Source of the DNA: Micromonospora qiuiae
Lineage (GTDB): Bacteria; Actinomycetota; Actinomycetes; Mycobacteriales; Micromonosporaceae
Assembly (NCBI RefSeq): GCF_016863555.1
Contig: NZ_BOPC01000075.1
Coordinates: 1-38,858 of the forward strand
Length of the DNA: 38,858 bases
Direction: 5' to 3'
Made by a program: the position numbers and the translations under genes
Notes under the pieces: generated by a model
What the model was told of the DNA's origin: nothing
What the model saw: the letters and a program-made list of their open reading frames with translations, nothing else
Database searches by the model: none
Part shown: positions 15,941 to 24,166 of the stretch, in pieces
How the letters are laid out: each line of letters starts with the position of its first letter
How positions within the stretch are numbered: position 1 is the stretch's first letter

Positions 15941-16833
15941 GACCTGTACCTGTCCGGCATGGGGCCAAGTGTGTCTTGGCGAATCGCTGGTTGGGCAGGT
16001 CGGCGACCCTGGTCGACAGCTTGCGCAGCGAGGGCGGGCCGGAGCAGGCCGTCGAGCATTCGGCGTAGCCCGAACTCGAACCAGGTGTCGAGATCCTCGT
16101 CTGGATCGGTCTGGCTGGCTGCCGTCAGCCACGGCCGTTGTTGGAGGCGGCCGGTGCGTTCGAGCCGGAGCCGGGTAGCTGAGTGCCAGGTGCGCCAGGT
16201 GCGGTGATCGGTGTCGGCTGCGTTGCGTCGGATGAGGAGGGCCATGCCCTGGGTGTAGCCGCTGAGGACGAGGTAGGCGCGGTACGCCTCCGCGGGGTCG
16301 AATCCGGCATTGGTCAGTACCGACACGACGCGGTCGACCATGGCGAGTACGGCGGGACCGGTCGGCGGCCGGTCGCTGGCAAGAATGGTCAGAAGCCATG
16401 GGTGCCTGCGGTACATGGCCCACTCGCCTCGGACGAGGTGTTCCAACTGTGCCCGTGGATCGTCCTGCGATCCGGCGGCGCGGGATTCGTGCGCGTCGAT
16501 GACGTGCTCGGCCATCCTGCTGAGCAGGTCACTGCGGTTGCGTACGTGGCGGTACAGCAGGTGGGCGGGGAGCCCGGCACGATCGGCGAGGAGCCGCATG
16601 GAGACGCTCTCGATGCCGAGGCTGTCGGCGAGCTCGATCGCTAAGGTCACCGGGTTGCGGCCGTCGTGCGCGGGCGGCGCAGCGGTCCCTTTCGACGACG
16701 TGGTCGGGCCGTGGTCACGGCGCCTGCGGTACGCGCGCGCCCCGCAGCGACGTGAGCAGTAACGGCGTGGCCGTCCCCGGCCTGTCGCTGCAGGCAGGTC
16801 GATTCCGCACTCGGCGCATTTGATGATGAGCAC
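15937..16833 (-). CDS. TetR-type regulator with N-terminal zinc-finger-like segment
   Basis: A 298-residue protein. Residues 1-40 carry four cysteines (C6-x2-C9, C26-x3-C30) in the setting GRGRPRRYCSRRCGARAYRRRR, like the short zinc-ribbon heads seen on some actinomycete regulators. Residues about 58-105 form a TetR helix-turn-helix (MRLLADRAGLPAHLLYRHVRN), followed by a tetracycline-repressor-like C-terminal domain with a 50-residue tail. The GTG start is preceded by GAGGGG. It heads an operon with an ECF sigma gene, an unusual pairing, and faces DUF418 across a strong palindrome. Confidence 0.82.
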   Translation of the reverse strand: MLIIKCAECGIDLPAATGRGRPRRYCSRRCGARAYRRRRDHGPTTSSKGTAAPPAHDGRNPVTLAIELADSLGIESVSMRLLADRAGLPAHLLYRHVRNRSDLLSRMAEHVIDAHESRAAGSQDDPRAQLEHLVRGEWAMYRRHPWLLTILASDRPPTGPAVLAMVDRVVSVLTNAGFDPAEAYRAYLVLSGYTQGMALLIRRNAADTDHRTWRTWHSATRLRLERTGRLQQRPWLTAASQTDPDEDLDTWFEFGLRRMLDGLLRPALAAQAVDQGRRPAQPAIRQDTLGPMPDRYRS

Positions 16834-16843
16834 CCCCTCGGCC

Positions 16844-16877
16844 TATTTTCGTCACGCCAGATCGTGTGACGAAAATA
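16844..16877. promoter_or_regulatory. long perfect palindrome between TetR-sigma operon and DUF418 gene
   Basis: Arms TATTTTCGTCAC (16844-16855) and GTGACGAAAATA (16866-16877) are perfect inverted repeats of 12 bp with a 10-base spacer. The site lies 10 bp before the TetR start and about 39 bp before the DUF418 start. A palindrome this long and AT-rich in such GC-rich DNA is very likely a protein-binding site, most simply the operator of the adjacent TetR protein. Confidence 0.85.
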
Positions 16878-16915
16878 CTTTACGGCCACCGGCGGTCTTC
16901 ACAAGGCTCGATGCC

Positions 16916-18139
16916 ATGAATGTGCTCCGATCTGACTGGCCGGACCTCGGCCCTCCGGGACCGTCACTCGACAACCCCCGGACCAGCGACAACCCCCAGT
17001 CCAGCGACAACGCCCGGATCAACGTGGTGGACGCGTTGCGCGGGATGGCGCTGCTGCTCATCCTGCTGGTCAACGTGGCGTTCTTCGCCTCCGGATTCGC
17101 GTTCCACCTGGTCGACGATCCGGCGTACGGCACGCTCGACCGGCTGGTGGCAGGTGCGGTGGAGTTGCTGTTCGCGATGAAGGCGTACCTTTTGTTCTCA
17201 TTTCTGTTCGGCTACAGCTTCACCCTGCAACTCGATTCGGCTGCCCGGCGTGGGGCGGCCTTCGGTCAGTCGTTCCTGCGCCGGGTGTCCGGGTTGTTCG
17301 TGCTCGGGGCGCTGCACGCGGTGCTGCTGTTCCACGGCGACATCCTCACCACGTACGCGCTGCTTGGTCTCGTGCTGCTCGCCGTTCGGCGGGTCGAGCC
17401 GCGCACCGCCCTGATCGCCGCGGCGGCCATCGTGGGCGTGGTCGCGTTCGTGTTCGGTCTGGCTGCGGTTCTCGGTGCCACGCTGGTCCCGGACGAGGCC
17501 GCCGCGCTCGCCGCTGGTGCGCGTTCGACGGAGGCCCTGCACGGCGGATTCGGTAGTGTCATCCTGGAGCACCTGCGCTCGTTGCCGGCAATGTTCGGCG
17601 GCCTTGCCGTTCAGGGGCCCTTGGCCTTCGCCGGGTTCCTCGTCGGTCTCGCCGCCGGCAAGCACCGGATGCTCGCCGCCGTGCATCTCCATCAGGACCT
17701 GCTGCGTCGATGCGAGCAGGTCGGCTATCCGATCGGCCTGGCCGGCGCCACCGTGTTCGCGGTCGGCGGCGGCACAGCGAACCTGACCGGCCTGATGGTC
17801 AGCATCGTCACCGCGCCGTTCCTCGCGGCGGCCTACGCCGCGACCCTGCTGCGTCTGTTCACCCGGCGGTCGCGCGTCGCGGACGCGTTGGCGCCTGCGG
17901 GACGTATGGCGCTGACGAACTATCTCGGCCAGTCGCTCGTCTGCCTGCTCGTGTTCACCGGCGTCGGGCTGGGCCTGGTCGGCCGTACCTCCCCGGCGCA
18001 GACGCTGCTCATCGTGTTGGCGATCTTCGGTGTGCAGGTGGCGGCCAGCTGGTGGTGGATGCGGCGGTTCCGGTACGGCCCCGCCGAATGGGCGTTGCGC
18101 GCGTGGACGCACCGGAACCGGCCCGCCATGCGGCGATAG
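16916..18139 (+). CDS. DUF418-family membrane protein
   Basis: A 407-residue integral membrane protein. It opens with a Ser/Asp/Pro-rich segment, then INVVDALRGMALLLILLVN, the typical DUF418 N-terminal signature, and has about ten apolar helices. The C-terminal MALTNYLGQSLVCLLVF and FRYGPAEWALRAWT motifs are conserved in the family. DUF418 proteins resemble membrane acyltransferases in layout, but their function is not known. ATG 16916 was chosen because starting at 16820 would run through the palindrome and the TetR start. Its end abuts the decayed cassette on the other strand. Confidence 0.85.
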   Translation: MNVLRSDWPDLGPPGPSLDNPRTSDNPQSSDNARINVVDALRGMALLLILLVNVAFFASGFAFHLVDDPAYGTLDRLVAGAVELLFAMKAYLLFSFLFGYSFTLQLDSAARRGAAFGQSFLRRVSGLFVLGALHAVLLFHGDILTTYALLGLVLLAVRRVEPRTALIAAAAIVGVVAFVFGLAAVLGATLVPDEAAALAAGARSTEALHGGFGSVILEHLRSLPAMFGGLAVQGPLAFAGFLVGLAAGKHRMLAAVHLHQDLLRRCEQVGYPIGLAGATVFAVGGGTANLTGLMVSIVTAPFLAAAYAATLLRLFTRRSRVADALAPAGRMALTNYLGQSLVCLLVFTGVGLGLVGRTSPAQTLLIVLAIFGVQVAASWWWMRRFRYGPAEWALRAWTHRNRPAMRR

Positions 18140-18316
18140 GCGCATCCGTTTGATGGTGTCGAGGACGTCGCGTGCGGCGTTGGCCACTGCGCAGTCGGGT
18201 GTGTGGCAGATCGGGCAGGTGGCGTCGGCGTCGGGCTGGTGGTCGCGGAGGGTCCAGCGGGCGGTGAGGGCGAGTCGGTTGAGAATCTGGGCCAGGGACA
18301 GGAACGGTGCGGTCAT
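18137..18316 (-). pseudogene. truncated small CxxC-protein gene, cassette copy 1
   Basis: The reading frame begins MTAPFLSLAQILNRLALTARW and contains CPICHTPDC, a likely metal-binding knuckle. It overlaps the preceding XRE relic by ATGA. About 60 residues look like real protein; then the frame runs without a stop antisense into the DUF418 gene. The junction falls exactly at the end of DUF418, so the 3' end was probably lost. A diverged sister copy with the same N-terminus is at 31761-31943. Function unknown. Confidence 0.65.
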
Positions 18317-18774
18317 GCCCTGGACACCCCGAGCGTGGCGGCGAGTTGGATGATCGCCGCTGGGGCGTGTGGGCTTCGGGTCAGCTGGGCGAGCAGGCCG
18401 GCGGCGGCGCGTTCATCGCCGTGCCGGGCCGCCGCGAGCGCGGCCTGCACCAGCAGCGTGCCGCACAGCGACAGGTGCGGCGGCGGGCCGCCGTCGAAAT
18501 CCAGCACAGCGATCCGGTACGCCGCGCCCCGCATCGTCGACACCGCCACGCGGGTCTGGCCGGTGGCGCGCAGCACCTGCCCGAGCTGCACCGCCGCTGC
18601 TGCCACCAGCACCACATCCCCGGTCGCCACGCTCATCGCCCGGTCGGCGGCCAACCACGCCAGCTCACCTTCACCGAGTTTCACCAGCAGCGACGCGGTC
18701 ACCCGCTGCGACATCCGCCGCCGCACCCGCCAGTACGCCACCCGCCGACCAATCGGCAACAGCCCCTCACTCAC
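18313..18774 (-). pseudogene. XRE-type regulator with internal deletion, cassette copy 1
   Basis: The 153-residue frame starts as an actinomycete XRE regulator (LPIGRRVAYWRVRRRMSQ, the first helix of the helix-turn-helix). It then jumps straight to what look like helical repeats (LVKLGEGELAWLAADRAMSVATG), without the rest of the HTH and without the usual 150-200 intervening residues. The frame is kept, which suggests an in-frame deletion near residue 24. GTG 18774 overlaps the stop of the small gene upstream. DNA binding should be lost. Confidence 0.68.
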
Positions 18775-18931
18775 GACGCCACCGCCGGTCCGGCACCGCC
18801 CGGGTCGTCTCCTCCACCGGTATTCGCTCCGCCTCAGCCTGCGCGAGTATCCGCCGCTTGGCCGCCTCCCGTTCGGCGGCTTCGATCTGCTCACCCCTGC
18901 TGGGCTTATCGGCGTCGTTCTGGCCGTTCAT
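18767..18931 (-). CDS. small charged helical protein
   Basis: A 54-residue protein beginning MNGQNDADKPSRGEQIEAAE, with a Glu/Ala/Arg-rich helix in the middle and ending DRRWRRE. It is too short for many gene callers, but it has a strong GGAGGTG ribosome site five bases before ATG 18931, and its stop overlaps the GTG of the XRE relic. I do not recognise the family. The layout suggests it was the first gene of a small-protein, XRE regulator and CxxC-protein cassette. Confidence 0.6.
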   Translation of the reverse strand: MNGQNDADKPSRGEQIEAAEREAAKRRILAQAEAERIPVEETTRAVPDRRWRRE

Positions 18932-19050
18932 CCCCACCTCCGATGGCAGGGGCGCGGCGGCTGACTCGGGCCATGAACCGTTACTGCCGCGCCCCGACTA
19001 CAGGCGGGTCTGTGGTCTTGCGACTTGTTTGTGCTTTGCCCGCCTCTCGT

Positions 19051-19063
19051 CCACAGCATGTGG
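19051..19063. promoter_or_regulatory. palindrome CCACA-GCA-TGTGG
   Basis: A perfect 5-bp inverted repeat with a three-base spacer sits 22 bp below the end of the intact XRE gene and about 120 bp upstream of the small gene on the same strand. It may be an operator for the cassette. The arms are short, so confidence is low. Confidence 0.3.
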
Positions 19064-19084
19064 TGAACGGGAGGTGACAGAAAG

Positions 19085-20287
19085 CTAGCGGCTGTCCGCT
19101 GGCCGCGCGTAGTGTCCGCTATCGAACGTAGGCCGGTGGGCCTCGTACACCTCGCGCAGCGTTACGGCGTTTGCCGTGCCGGTCAATTCGACCCGGCGCA
19201 GCACCTCCCGCGCCCGCCACCAGTTCGACGACACCACCCGGCCCGAACGAACCGCGTCGGCGGCGACCGCGATCGCCTCGTCCGGCTGGTCAACGGCCAC
19301 CAGTGCCATGGCGAGATCCAGACGCGCGGAAGCGGAACGCCGTGGCCGCTCACCGCCGTCACCACGCGGGTCCAACTCAGCCAAGGCGGCCCGAGCGACC
19401 TGCTCGGCCGCCGGATCGCCCGCCCACGACAGCGTCGTCGCCGTGTACGCCAACGCCTTTGTCGGGTCGTACCGGTAGTGGTGCTCAGCCCGCTCCGGCA
19501 CCGGCAGGTTCGCCGTCAACCGCTCCAGCCGATCCAGCGCGTCACGCGTCCGCCGAACATCCGCCAGCCGCGCCCACACCCGCGCCTCCTGAGCGACCGC
19601 CTGGATGTGCGCCGAACTACTCCGGGGAGCCAATCGCTGAGCCTGCTGCGAAAGGTCGACAGCCCGCCGGTAGTCGCCCCGAGTAAGCCAGTCCCACGCC
19701 TGTGTTTCCAGGCACCACGCCTGGATCTCCGGATGCTCACCATGCTCGGCGAGCGCCATGGCAGCGCTCAGGTGCGTGCCCGCTGCGGACCCTTGCAGGA
19801 GATCGATGTGCACCGTCGCACGCAGCACCGTCAACCAGCCAGCGGCAACGACGAGGCGCCGCCGCTGCGCCAACGTGCCACGCCCGTCGAGCAGCCGCCC
19901 CACATAGGCCAACTGCCGCCGTACCATCGGCAGCAGGTCAACGGGCCGCGTGGTCGCGTATGCACTCGCCAGATCGTCCACACTCGCTTCGATCCGAGCG
20001 AGCGTTTCGGCGCTCACATCGCTGGCCCACACCCGGGCCAGCAACTCGCCAGCCTCCGCATCGTGGTCTACGGGCTGGTCAACCAGACAGGCGAGTGTCC
20101 CGCCCGCTCGCAGCACCTCATCAAGGTGTCGAGCCGTCTCGGGTGTAGGGGCCTTCGCGCCGGTCTCCAGATCGTGCAAGTGGCTCTTGCCTCGATGGGC
20201 AATCTGACCCAGCGCCCGCAGGGACAACCCATGCCTGGTCCGAAGCGCGCGAAGTTGGGCACCGAAGCGCGGATCGGCGTGCGACAC
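19085..20287 (-). CDS. XRE-family regulator with TPR-like C-terminal domain
   Basis: A 400-residue regulator. Residues about 5-65 hold the helix-turn-helix (FGAQLRALRTRHGLSLRALGQIAHRGKSHLHDLETGAKAP read as successive helices). The remaining 320 residues are alpha-helical repeats of TPR type (for example WDWLTRGDYRRAVDLSQQA). This form is common in streptomycete and Micromonospora regulators near secondary-metabolism or small-protein genes. GTG 20287 is preferred because GGGAG lies nine bases upstream and homologues typically begin at SHADPRF; ATG 20341 is the alternative. The target is unknown. It is followed by the decayed XRE cassette. Confidence 0.85.
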   Translation of the reverse strand: MSHADPRFGAQLRALRTRHGLSLRALGQIAHRGKSHLHDLETGAKAPTPETARHLDEVLRAGGTLACLVDQPVDHDAEAGELLARVWASDVSAETLARIEASVDDLASAYATTRPVDLLPMVRRQLAYVGRLLDGRGTLAQRRRLVVAAGWLTVLRATVHIDLLQGSAAGTHLSAAMALAEHGEHPEIQAWCLETQAWDWLTRGDYRRAVDLSQQAQRLAPRSSSAHIQAVAQEARVWARLADVRRTRDALDRLERLTANLPVPERAEHHYRYDPTKALAYTATTLSWAGDPAAEQVARAALAELDPRGDGGERPRRSASARLDLAMALVAVDQPDEAIAVAADAVRSGRVVSSNWWRAREVLRRVELTGTANAVTLREVYEAHRPTFDSGHYARPADSR

Positions 20288-20512
20288 GACGACGCTCCCA
20301 GGTAGCAGGCTGGACGAACCCAAACCTGGCCGGTGGAACACTGTAACGGACAGTACACCGAGCGATCACTCTGCCGCGACGCGCGCCCCTGCCGATCGAG
20401 GGCCAACCCCAGTCTCGCCCCGCGATGGCTCAGCTACTTCGACGATACCTGTCAGCCAAGTTCGGCCGCTGCCTCAACACACGATCGGCGGCGCTGATCC
20501 GCTGCCGCACGA

Positions 20513-21247
20513 TCAGAGCATCCAGACCAGGCAGAACGGGTGGCCGTCCGGGTCCGCGTACACCCGCCAGTTCTCCCCGTCGCCGGGCAGCCGGGTCGCG
20601 CCGAGATCGAGCACCCGAGGCTCGGACGCGTCGATGTCTTCGACCAGGATGTCCAGGTGCAGTTGCTGCGGGTGGGCCGGATCCGGCCATCGCGGCGGGT
20701 TGTAGTCGGCCACCGGCTGGAAGAGGATCGCGCCCATCGGGGCCGGCTCCTCGGTGCAGATCCAGGCCAGCTTGTCCTGTAGGTATTTCACCTTGTATCC
20801 GAGCAGGGCCGCGTAGAACGCCGACAGCGGTTCGCCGTCGGGGCAGTCGATGGTGACCGCGGACGTCGTGATGGGCTCGGTCTGCTCGTAGGCGCACAGG
20901 CAGAAGGGGTGCCCGGCCGGGTCGACCATCACGTTCCAGTTGCTACCGCTGCCAACCTTTCGCGCGCCAAGCTTCTCGGCCTCAGCCGTGGCCGCAGCCA
21001 GGTCGGCCACCCGGAAATCCATGTGCATCTGCTGCGGGTGCCCCTGGTCGGGCCACTGCGGCGCAACATGATCGGGCGCGGCCTGGAACCCGAGCCGCCA
21101 ACCGTCACCGGTGAGGGCCGTCACCCACTCGTCGTCGGCGTACTGCTCCTCGCCGCCGGTCAGGGCGACGTAGAACCGGGCCAACCCCCGATGATCACGC
21201 GCGTCGAAAACCACGGTCTTCAGTTGAAAACTGCCAGCACCTGCCAT
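20513..21247 (-). CDS. two-domain VOC (glyoxalase-like) protein
   Basis: A 244-residue protein made of two vicinal-oxygen-chelate domains (about residues 8-118 and 122-242). Each ends with a matching VDPAGHPFCLC or ADPDGHPFCLV strand and contains an HPQQ-H-x-D motif (HPQQMHMD, HPQQLHLD). Proteins of this type bind metal or drugs, or act as small-molecule dioxygenases or isomerases; the substrate cannot be told. ATG 21247 has AGGA upstream and the extra N-terminal residues do not fit the fold. The region between its end and the XRE gene start (20288-20512) shows no gene. Confidence 0.87.
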   Translation of the reverse strand: MAGAGSFQLKTVVFDARDHRGLARFYVALTGGEEQYADDEWVTALTGDGWRLGFQAAPDHVAPQWPDQGHPQQMHMDFRVADLAAATAEAEKLGARKVGSGSNWNVMVDPAGHPFCLCAYEQTEPITTSAVTIDCPDGEPLSAFYAALLGYKVKYLQDKLAWICTEEPAPMGAILFQPVADYNPPRWPDPAHPQQLHLDILVEDIDASEPRVLDLGATRLPGDGENWRVYADPDGHPFCLVWML

Positions 21248-21380
21248 ACCGAGTGATCCTGCCACCGGCCACCGACACAAACGGCCGGCCTACGCTGCGT
21301 GGCGCCGCTGGTTGATCCAGTTGCCGACGCCGCCGAGTCATAGCTGCTGACGGCGTTCGAGTTGTCGTGGCGTGCCCGTG

Positions 21381-21773
21381 TCAGCTTCCAGCGGGACGTG
21401 CGGTGGTCGTCTCCGTCGGCCAGAAGGGCCACTCCTCGAATGAGTTGCAGCGTCCGTCCTCGGCGAAACGCATGATCCACAGGTCGCGGTACTCCTGGTC
21501 GACTGGGTCGCCGTACCGGACCTCCACCCGCGCCACCGCAGTGTCGCCCTCGACCGCGACGATTTCAGCGGTCATCTGAAACACCTCGCCGGGGCCTTCC
21601 CGCTCGTCTTCCCACATTCGGGCTATGGCTGGCAGGCCAATTACCGGTTCCCGGTAAGGCCCCTGCAGATAGCTCGCCTGCTCGGTAAAGATCTTGGCGA
21701 GGGCCTCGGTCCCCGGCGTCCGCCACGCATGCTCGTATGCCGTGAGCCAGTCAGTCACCTGCTTCCTGTCCAT
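21381..21773 (-). CDS. NTF2/SnoaL-like protein
   Basis: A 130-residue single-domain protein. The pattern VTDWLTAYEHAWRTPGTEAL, then YLQGPYREPVIGLPAIARMWE and the closing strands VEVRYGDPVDQEYRDLWIMRF are typical of the SnoaL-like NTF2 fold. Such proteins are small cyclases, isomerases or uncharacterised binding proteins. ATG 21773 was chosen because the upstream residues are basic and unlike the family. The hairpin at 21863-21894 separates it from the sigma operon upstream. Confidence 0.8.
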   Translation of the reverse strand: MDRKQVTDWLTAYEHAWRTPGTEALAKIFTEQASYLQGPYREPVIGLPAIARMWEDEREGPGEVFQMTAEIVAVEGDTAVARVEVRYGDPVDQEYRDLWIMRFAEDGRCNSFEEWPFWPTETTTARPAGS

Positions 21774-21862
21774 GAGCGCCAGCTTGCCATTCGACCGAGG
21801 GTTCAACGGCGATTTCCGGTCAGGCCGCGGGCAAGGATTTCCGCGCAAAACACCAGCTGTAG

Positions 21863-21894
21863 CGCCTCCCGGCCCATGGCAGGGCCGGGAGGCG
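21863..21894 (-). terminator. intrinsic-type hairpin after the sigma-partner gene
   Basis: Arms CGCCTCCCGGCCC (21863-21875) and GGGCCGGGAGGCG (21882-21894) form a perfect 13-bp stem with a six-base loop, about 60 bp after the stop of the minus-strand membrane protein. A clear T run is lacking, as is common in actinomycete terminators. Confidence 0.75.
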
Positions 21895-21955
21895 AATTGG
21901 ATTGGTGAAGACCGACGACCGGAAGTCCGGCGCGGGTCTGCCGATTGTCGAGGGG

Positions 21956-23359
21956 CTATTCGACGATGCGGGTCTGCGGGCTGTCGCCGGGCAGGCCGCC
22001 CGTGTCGGTCTCGAATTGCGGTACCGGCGTGCTGGCCAGCGTGGTCCCGTCGGCGGCGAATGCGGTGACCGTCGCGGGTTCGCTCGGCGGAACTTCGGTG
22101 GTGCCGTAGCCGGATGCGTCAAGGGTGACCGGGATGGGGGCACCGCCATCGATGGTGATCGCGACGGTGGCCGCGTTGGACGGAGCCACCACCATGACTT
22201 GGTTCGTCCGCGTCTCCAGGCCTTCGGCGTGCATCCGCCACGCGATCGGGCGCTGGTCAGCCCCGTCGGCGGGCAACAGCAGCCGCAGATCTTTCTGCAA
22301 GCGGGTTGTATCGCCGTGCATGACGTAGGCGAGGACGCCGCCTCCCTCGGGTTGGATCATGAACAGTGCGGCCGGTTGTCCGTTGACGGTGCCGGACCAG
22401 TGCAGCCGGAGCGCGACGTCCCGCGCGGACAGGCGGCTGTCGCTCAACGCGTGGTTCACGAATCGCGCCAGGATTGCCCGGTCCAGTGCAGGTCCTCTGG
22501 CATTGCGGGCGGCTGCGGCGAGCATGGCGTCGGTCGCCTCCGGGCTGGCGTGGAGGTTCGGATCTGGAGTCCAACCGCCGTGGACCGGCCCTTCATACGT
22601 GAGCTTGCCGTTACTGGTGACGCGGGTGGTGACCACTGGATAGTCGGGGCTGGCGGGCACCGACGCGACGCCAACTCCGTCGTTGACCGCGGTGGCGAGC
22701 TGACGGTGCTGCACAGTGCCTTCGGGGGAGTAGGTGTAGCCACTGCTGATGGCGATTGTAGACCCCGGTGGCCCGATGACGACCGCGGTACCGCCGTTCG
22801 TCGCGTCACCCGTCATCCTCGTCCAGACCGGGATGTCGACGTGATCGTTTGCAACCTCGATCATGTCGCCAGGGCTGGCGCCGGGCGGACCCTCGAAAAG
22901 GATCAGGTTCCAGGTGGTGATGAGTCCGAGACGCAGCGGAACAAGGACCAGGGCGAGACGGTTTCCCGGCACCTCGTCGGCATAAACGACCCGGATCGCG
23001 TCCCGATTGACAACCTTCCACAGCCCGTCGGGATCCGGGCGGTCCGTTACCTGCCTTCGCACACCGCTCAGCCATTCCTCGTCGGCGGCCAGGCTGCCCC
23101 GAGTAGGTCCATGGGCCAGAGTCGACGACGGTGCGGCGACGGCGATACCAGGGACCCAGCCCGGGAGAGGAATCACGTTCGTCTGTATCCCGACGACGGC
23201 GGCCAGGAACCCGGCGACCACCCCGACACGTACGCGGCGTGCTCGACGGTGAGCCGCGTTGCGCTCAGCGAATCGCGGCCACGGATTCGCAGGCGGGGTC
23301 AGCATGTCGGCCTCCTCGGCGAGGACGTCGCGCAGGGCCGGCTCAACTTCTCTGGTCAT
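21956..23359 (-). CDS. membrane protein partnered with SigE-family sigma factor
   Basis: A 467-residue protein with a cytoplasmic N-terminus of about 42 residues, one membrane helix near residues 43-62 and a large extracytoplasmic domain. No zinc anti-sigma H-x3-C-x2-C motif is seen. Its ATG overlaps the stop of the sigma factor gene (ATGA), so it is translationally coupled. An anti-sigma or signal-sensing role is the simplest guess. The C-terminus is rich in Thr/Val/Pro beta-type sequence. I do not recognise a named domain in the outer part. Confidence 0.7.
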   Translation of the reverse strand: MTREVEPALRDVLAEEADMLTPPANPWPRFAERNAAHRRARRVRVGVVAGFLAAVVGIQTNVIPLPGWVPGIAVAAPSSTLAHGPTRGSLAADEEWLSGVRRQVTDRPDPDGLWKVVNRDAIRVVYADEVPGNRLALVLVPLRLGLITTWNLILFEGPPGASPGDMIEVANDHVDIPVWTRMTGDATNGGTAVVIGPPGSTIAISSGYTYSPEGTVQHRQLATAVNDGVGVASVPASPDYPVVTTRVTSNGKLTYEGPVHGGWTPDPNLHASPEATDAMLAAAARNARGPALDRAILARFVNHALSDSRLSARDVALRLHWSGTVNGQPAALFMIQPEGGGVLAYVMHGDTTRLQKDLRLLLPADGADQRPIAWRMHAEGLETRTNQVMVVAPSNAATVAITIDGGAPIPVTLDASGYGTTEVPPSEPATVTAFAADGTTLASTPVPQFETDTGGLPGDSPQTRIVE

Positions 23360-23880
23360 GCTGCCTCTGCCTTCAGCTTCGGAGTCGATACGAGGATTGG
23401 CTTGAACTGGGCCCGCAACCGGGCCAGACCACGTGATGCCTGACTCTTGACCGCCCCTGTCGAGCAGCCGAGAACACGCGCGATATCGGCTTCGCTCAGA
23501 TCCTCGAAATAGCGCAGGACGAGGATCGCCCGGGTCTTCGGGGGAAGCCGCCGAGGCGCTGTGAGCAGCTGATGCCGCGTCTCCGCCTGGGTATGGAGGT
23601 CAGGCGTCGACGTGCTGTCAGTCTCCAGGAGCGGTACCTCCACCACTCGGCGGCGCCGACGCCACGAGATCGCGGTATTGACCATCGCGCGACGTACGTA
23701 GACCTCGGGAGCATCTTTGCGCAGGATGCGCCCCCAACGCCGGTAGGTCTTCTCCAACGCCGACTGCACCAGGTCCTCGGCGATGCCGCGGTCACCGGTC
23801 AACAGGAACGCTGTCCGGAGCAACGGTGCCCACTGCTCCCTCACAAACAAGCGAAACCGCTCGTCGTCCTCACGTTCCAT
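23356..23880 (-). CDS. SigE-family RNA polymerase sigma factor
   Basis: A 174-residue ECF-type sigma factor of the actinomycete SigE family. Region 2: FRLFVREQWAPLLRTAFLLT then AEDLVQSALEKTYRRWGRI. Region 4: LPPKTRAILVLRYFEDLSEAD then IARVLGCSTGAVKSQASRGL. ATG 23880 was chosen; an open frame exists ten residues upstream but without support. It forms a two-gene operon with the membrane protein downstream. Confidence 0.92.
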   Translation of the reverse strand: MEREDDERFRLFVREQWAPLLRTAFLLTGDRGIAEDLVQSALEKTYRRWGRILRKDAPEVYVRRAMVNTAISWRRRRRVVEVPLLETDSTSTPDLHTQAETRHQLLTAPRRLPPKTRAILVLRYFEDLSEADIARVLGCSTGAVKSQASRGLARLRAQFKPILVSTPKLKAEAA

Positions 23881-24105
23881 GTCGCCCACCCCACGACATC
23901 CCACAGGCACTTTTTCTCATGGCAGGTAAGACACGACCCAGCGCCGAAAGGTTGAGCATGATCACGGACCGTCACATCCTCGAACCGCTCTGTTGCTCAG
24001 CCCTTAGGGCCGGGCCCCACCGGCCGGCCTCCATGCGAGTACCGCTCTTTCGTGCTCAGGCCGGCGAACCGATGCTCCCGCTCTTGGTGGTTGCGCGGCA
24101 GTCCA

Positions 24106-24139
24106 AGGAGGGGGCCGTGGGCCTCCGCGGTCCCCTCCT
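24106..24139 (-). terminator. candidate terminator hairpin after the SDR gene
   Basis: AGGAGGGGGCCG (24106-24117) and CGGTCCCCTCCT (24128-24139) pair over 12 bp with one imperfect pair and a ten-base loop, about 28 bp past the SDR stop. On the plus strand the odd pair would be G-U; on the minus strand it is A-C, so the direction is uncertain. The rest of 23881-24166 shows no gene. Confidence 0.5.
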
Positions 24140-24166
24140 CGCAGCGGGCGCCGTCGGCCGCCGATG

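Noticed and set aside
16820..16915. Longer N-terminus for the DUF418 protein
   Set aside because: It would run through the 12-bp-arm palindrome and the start of the divergent TetR gene. ATG 16916 fits the family.
17198..18316. 372-codon minus-strand frame reading through the whole DUF418 gene
   Set aside because: Only its first 60 residues or so look like protein (the CxxC relic). The rest is antisense to a well-supported membrane protein.
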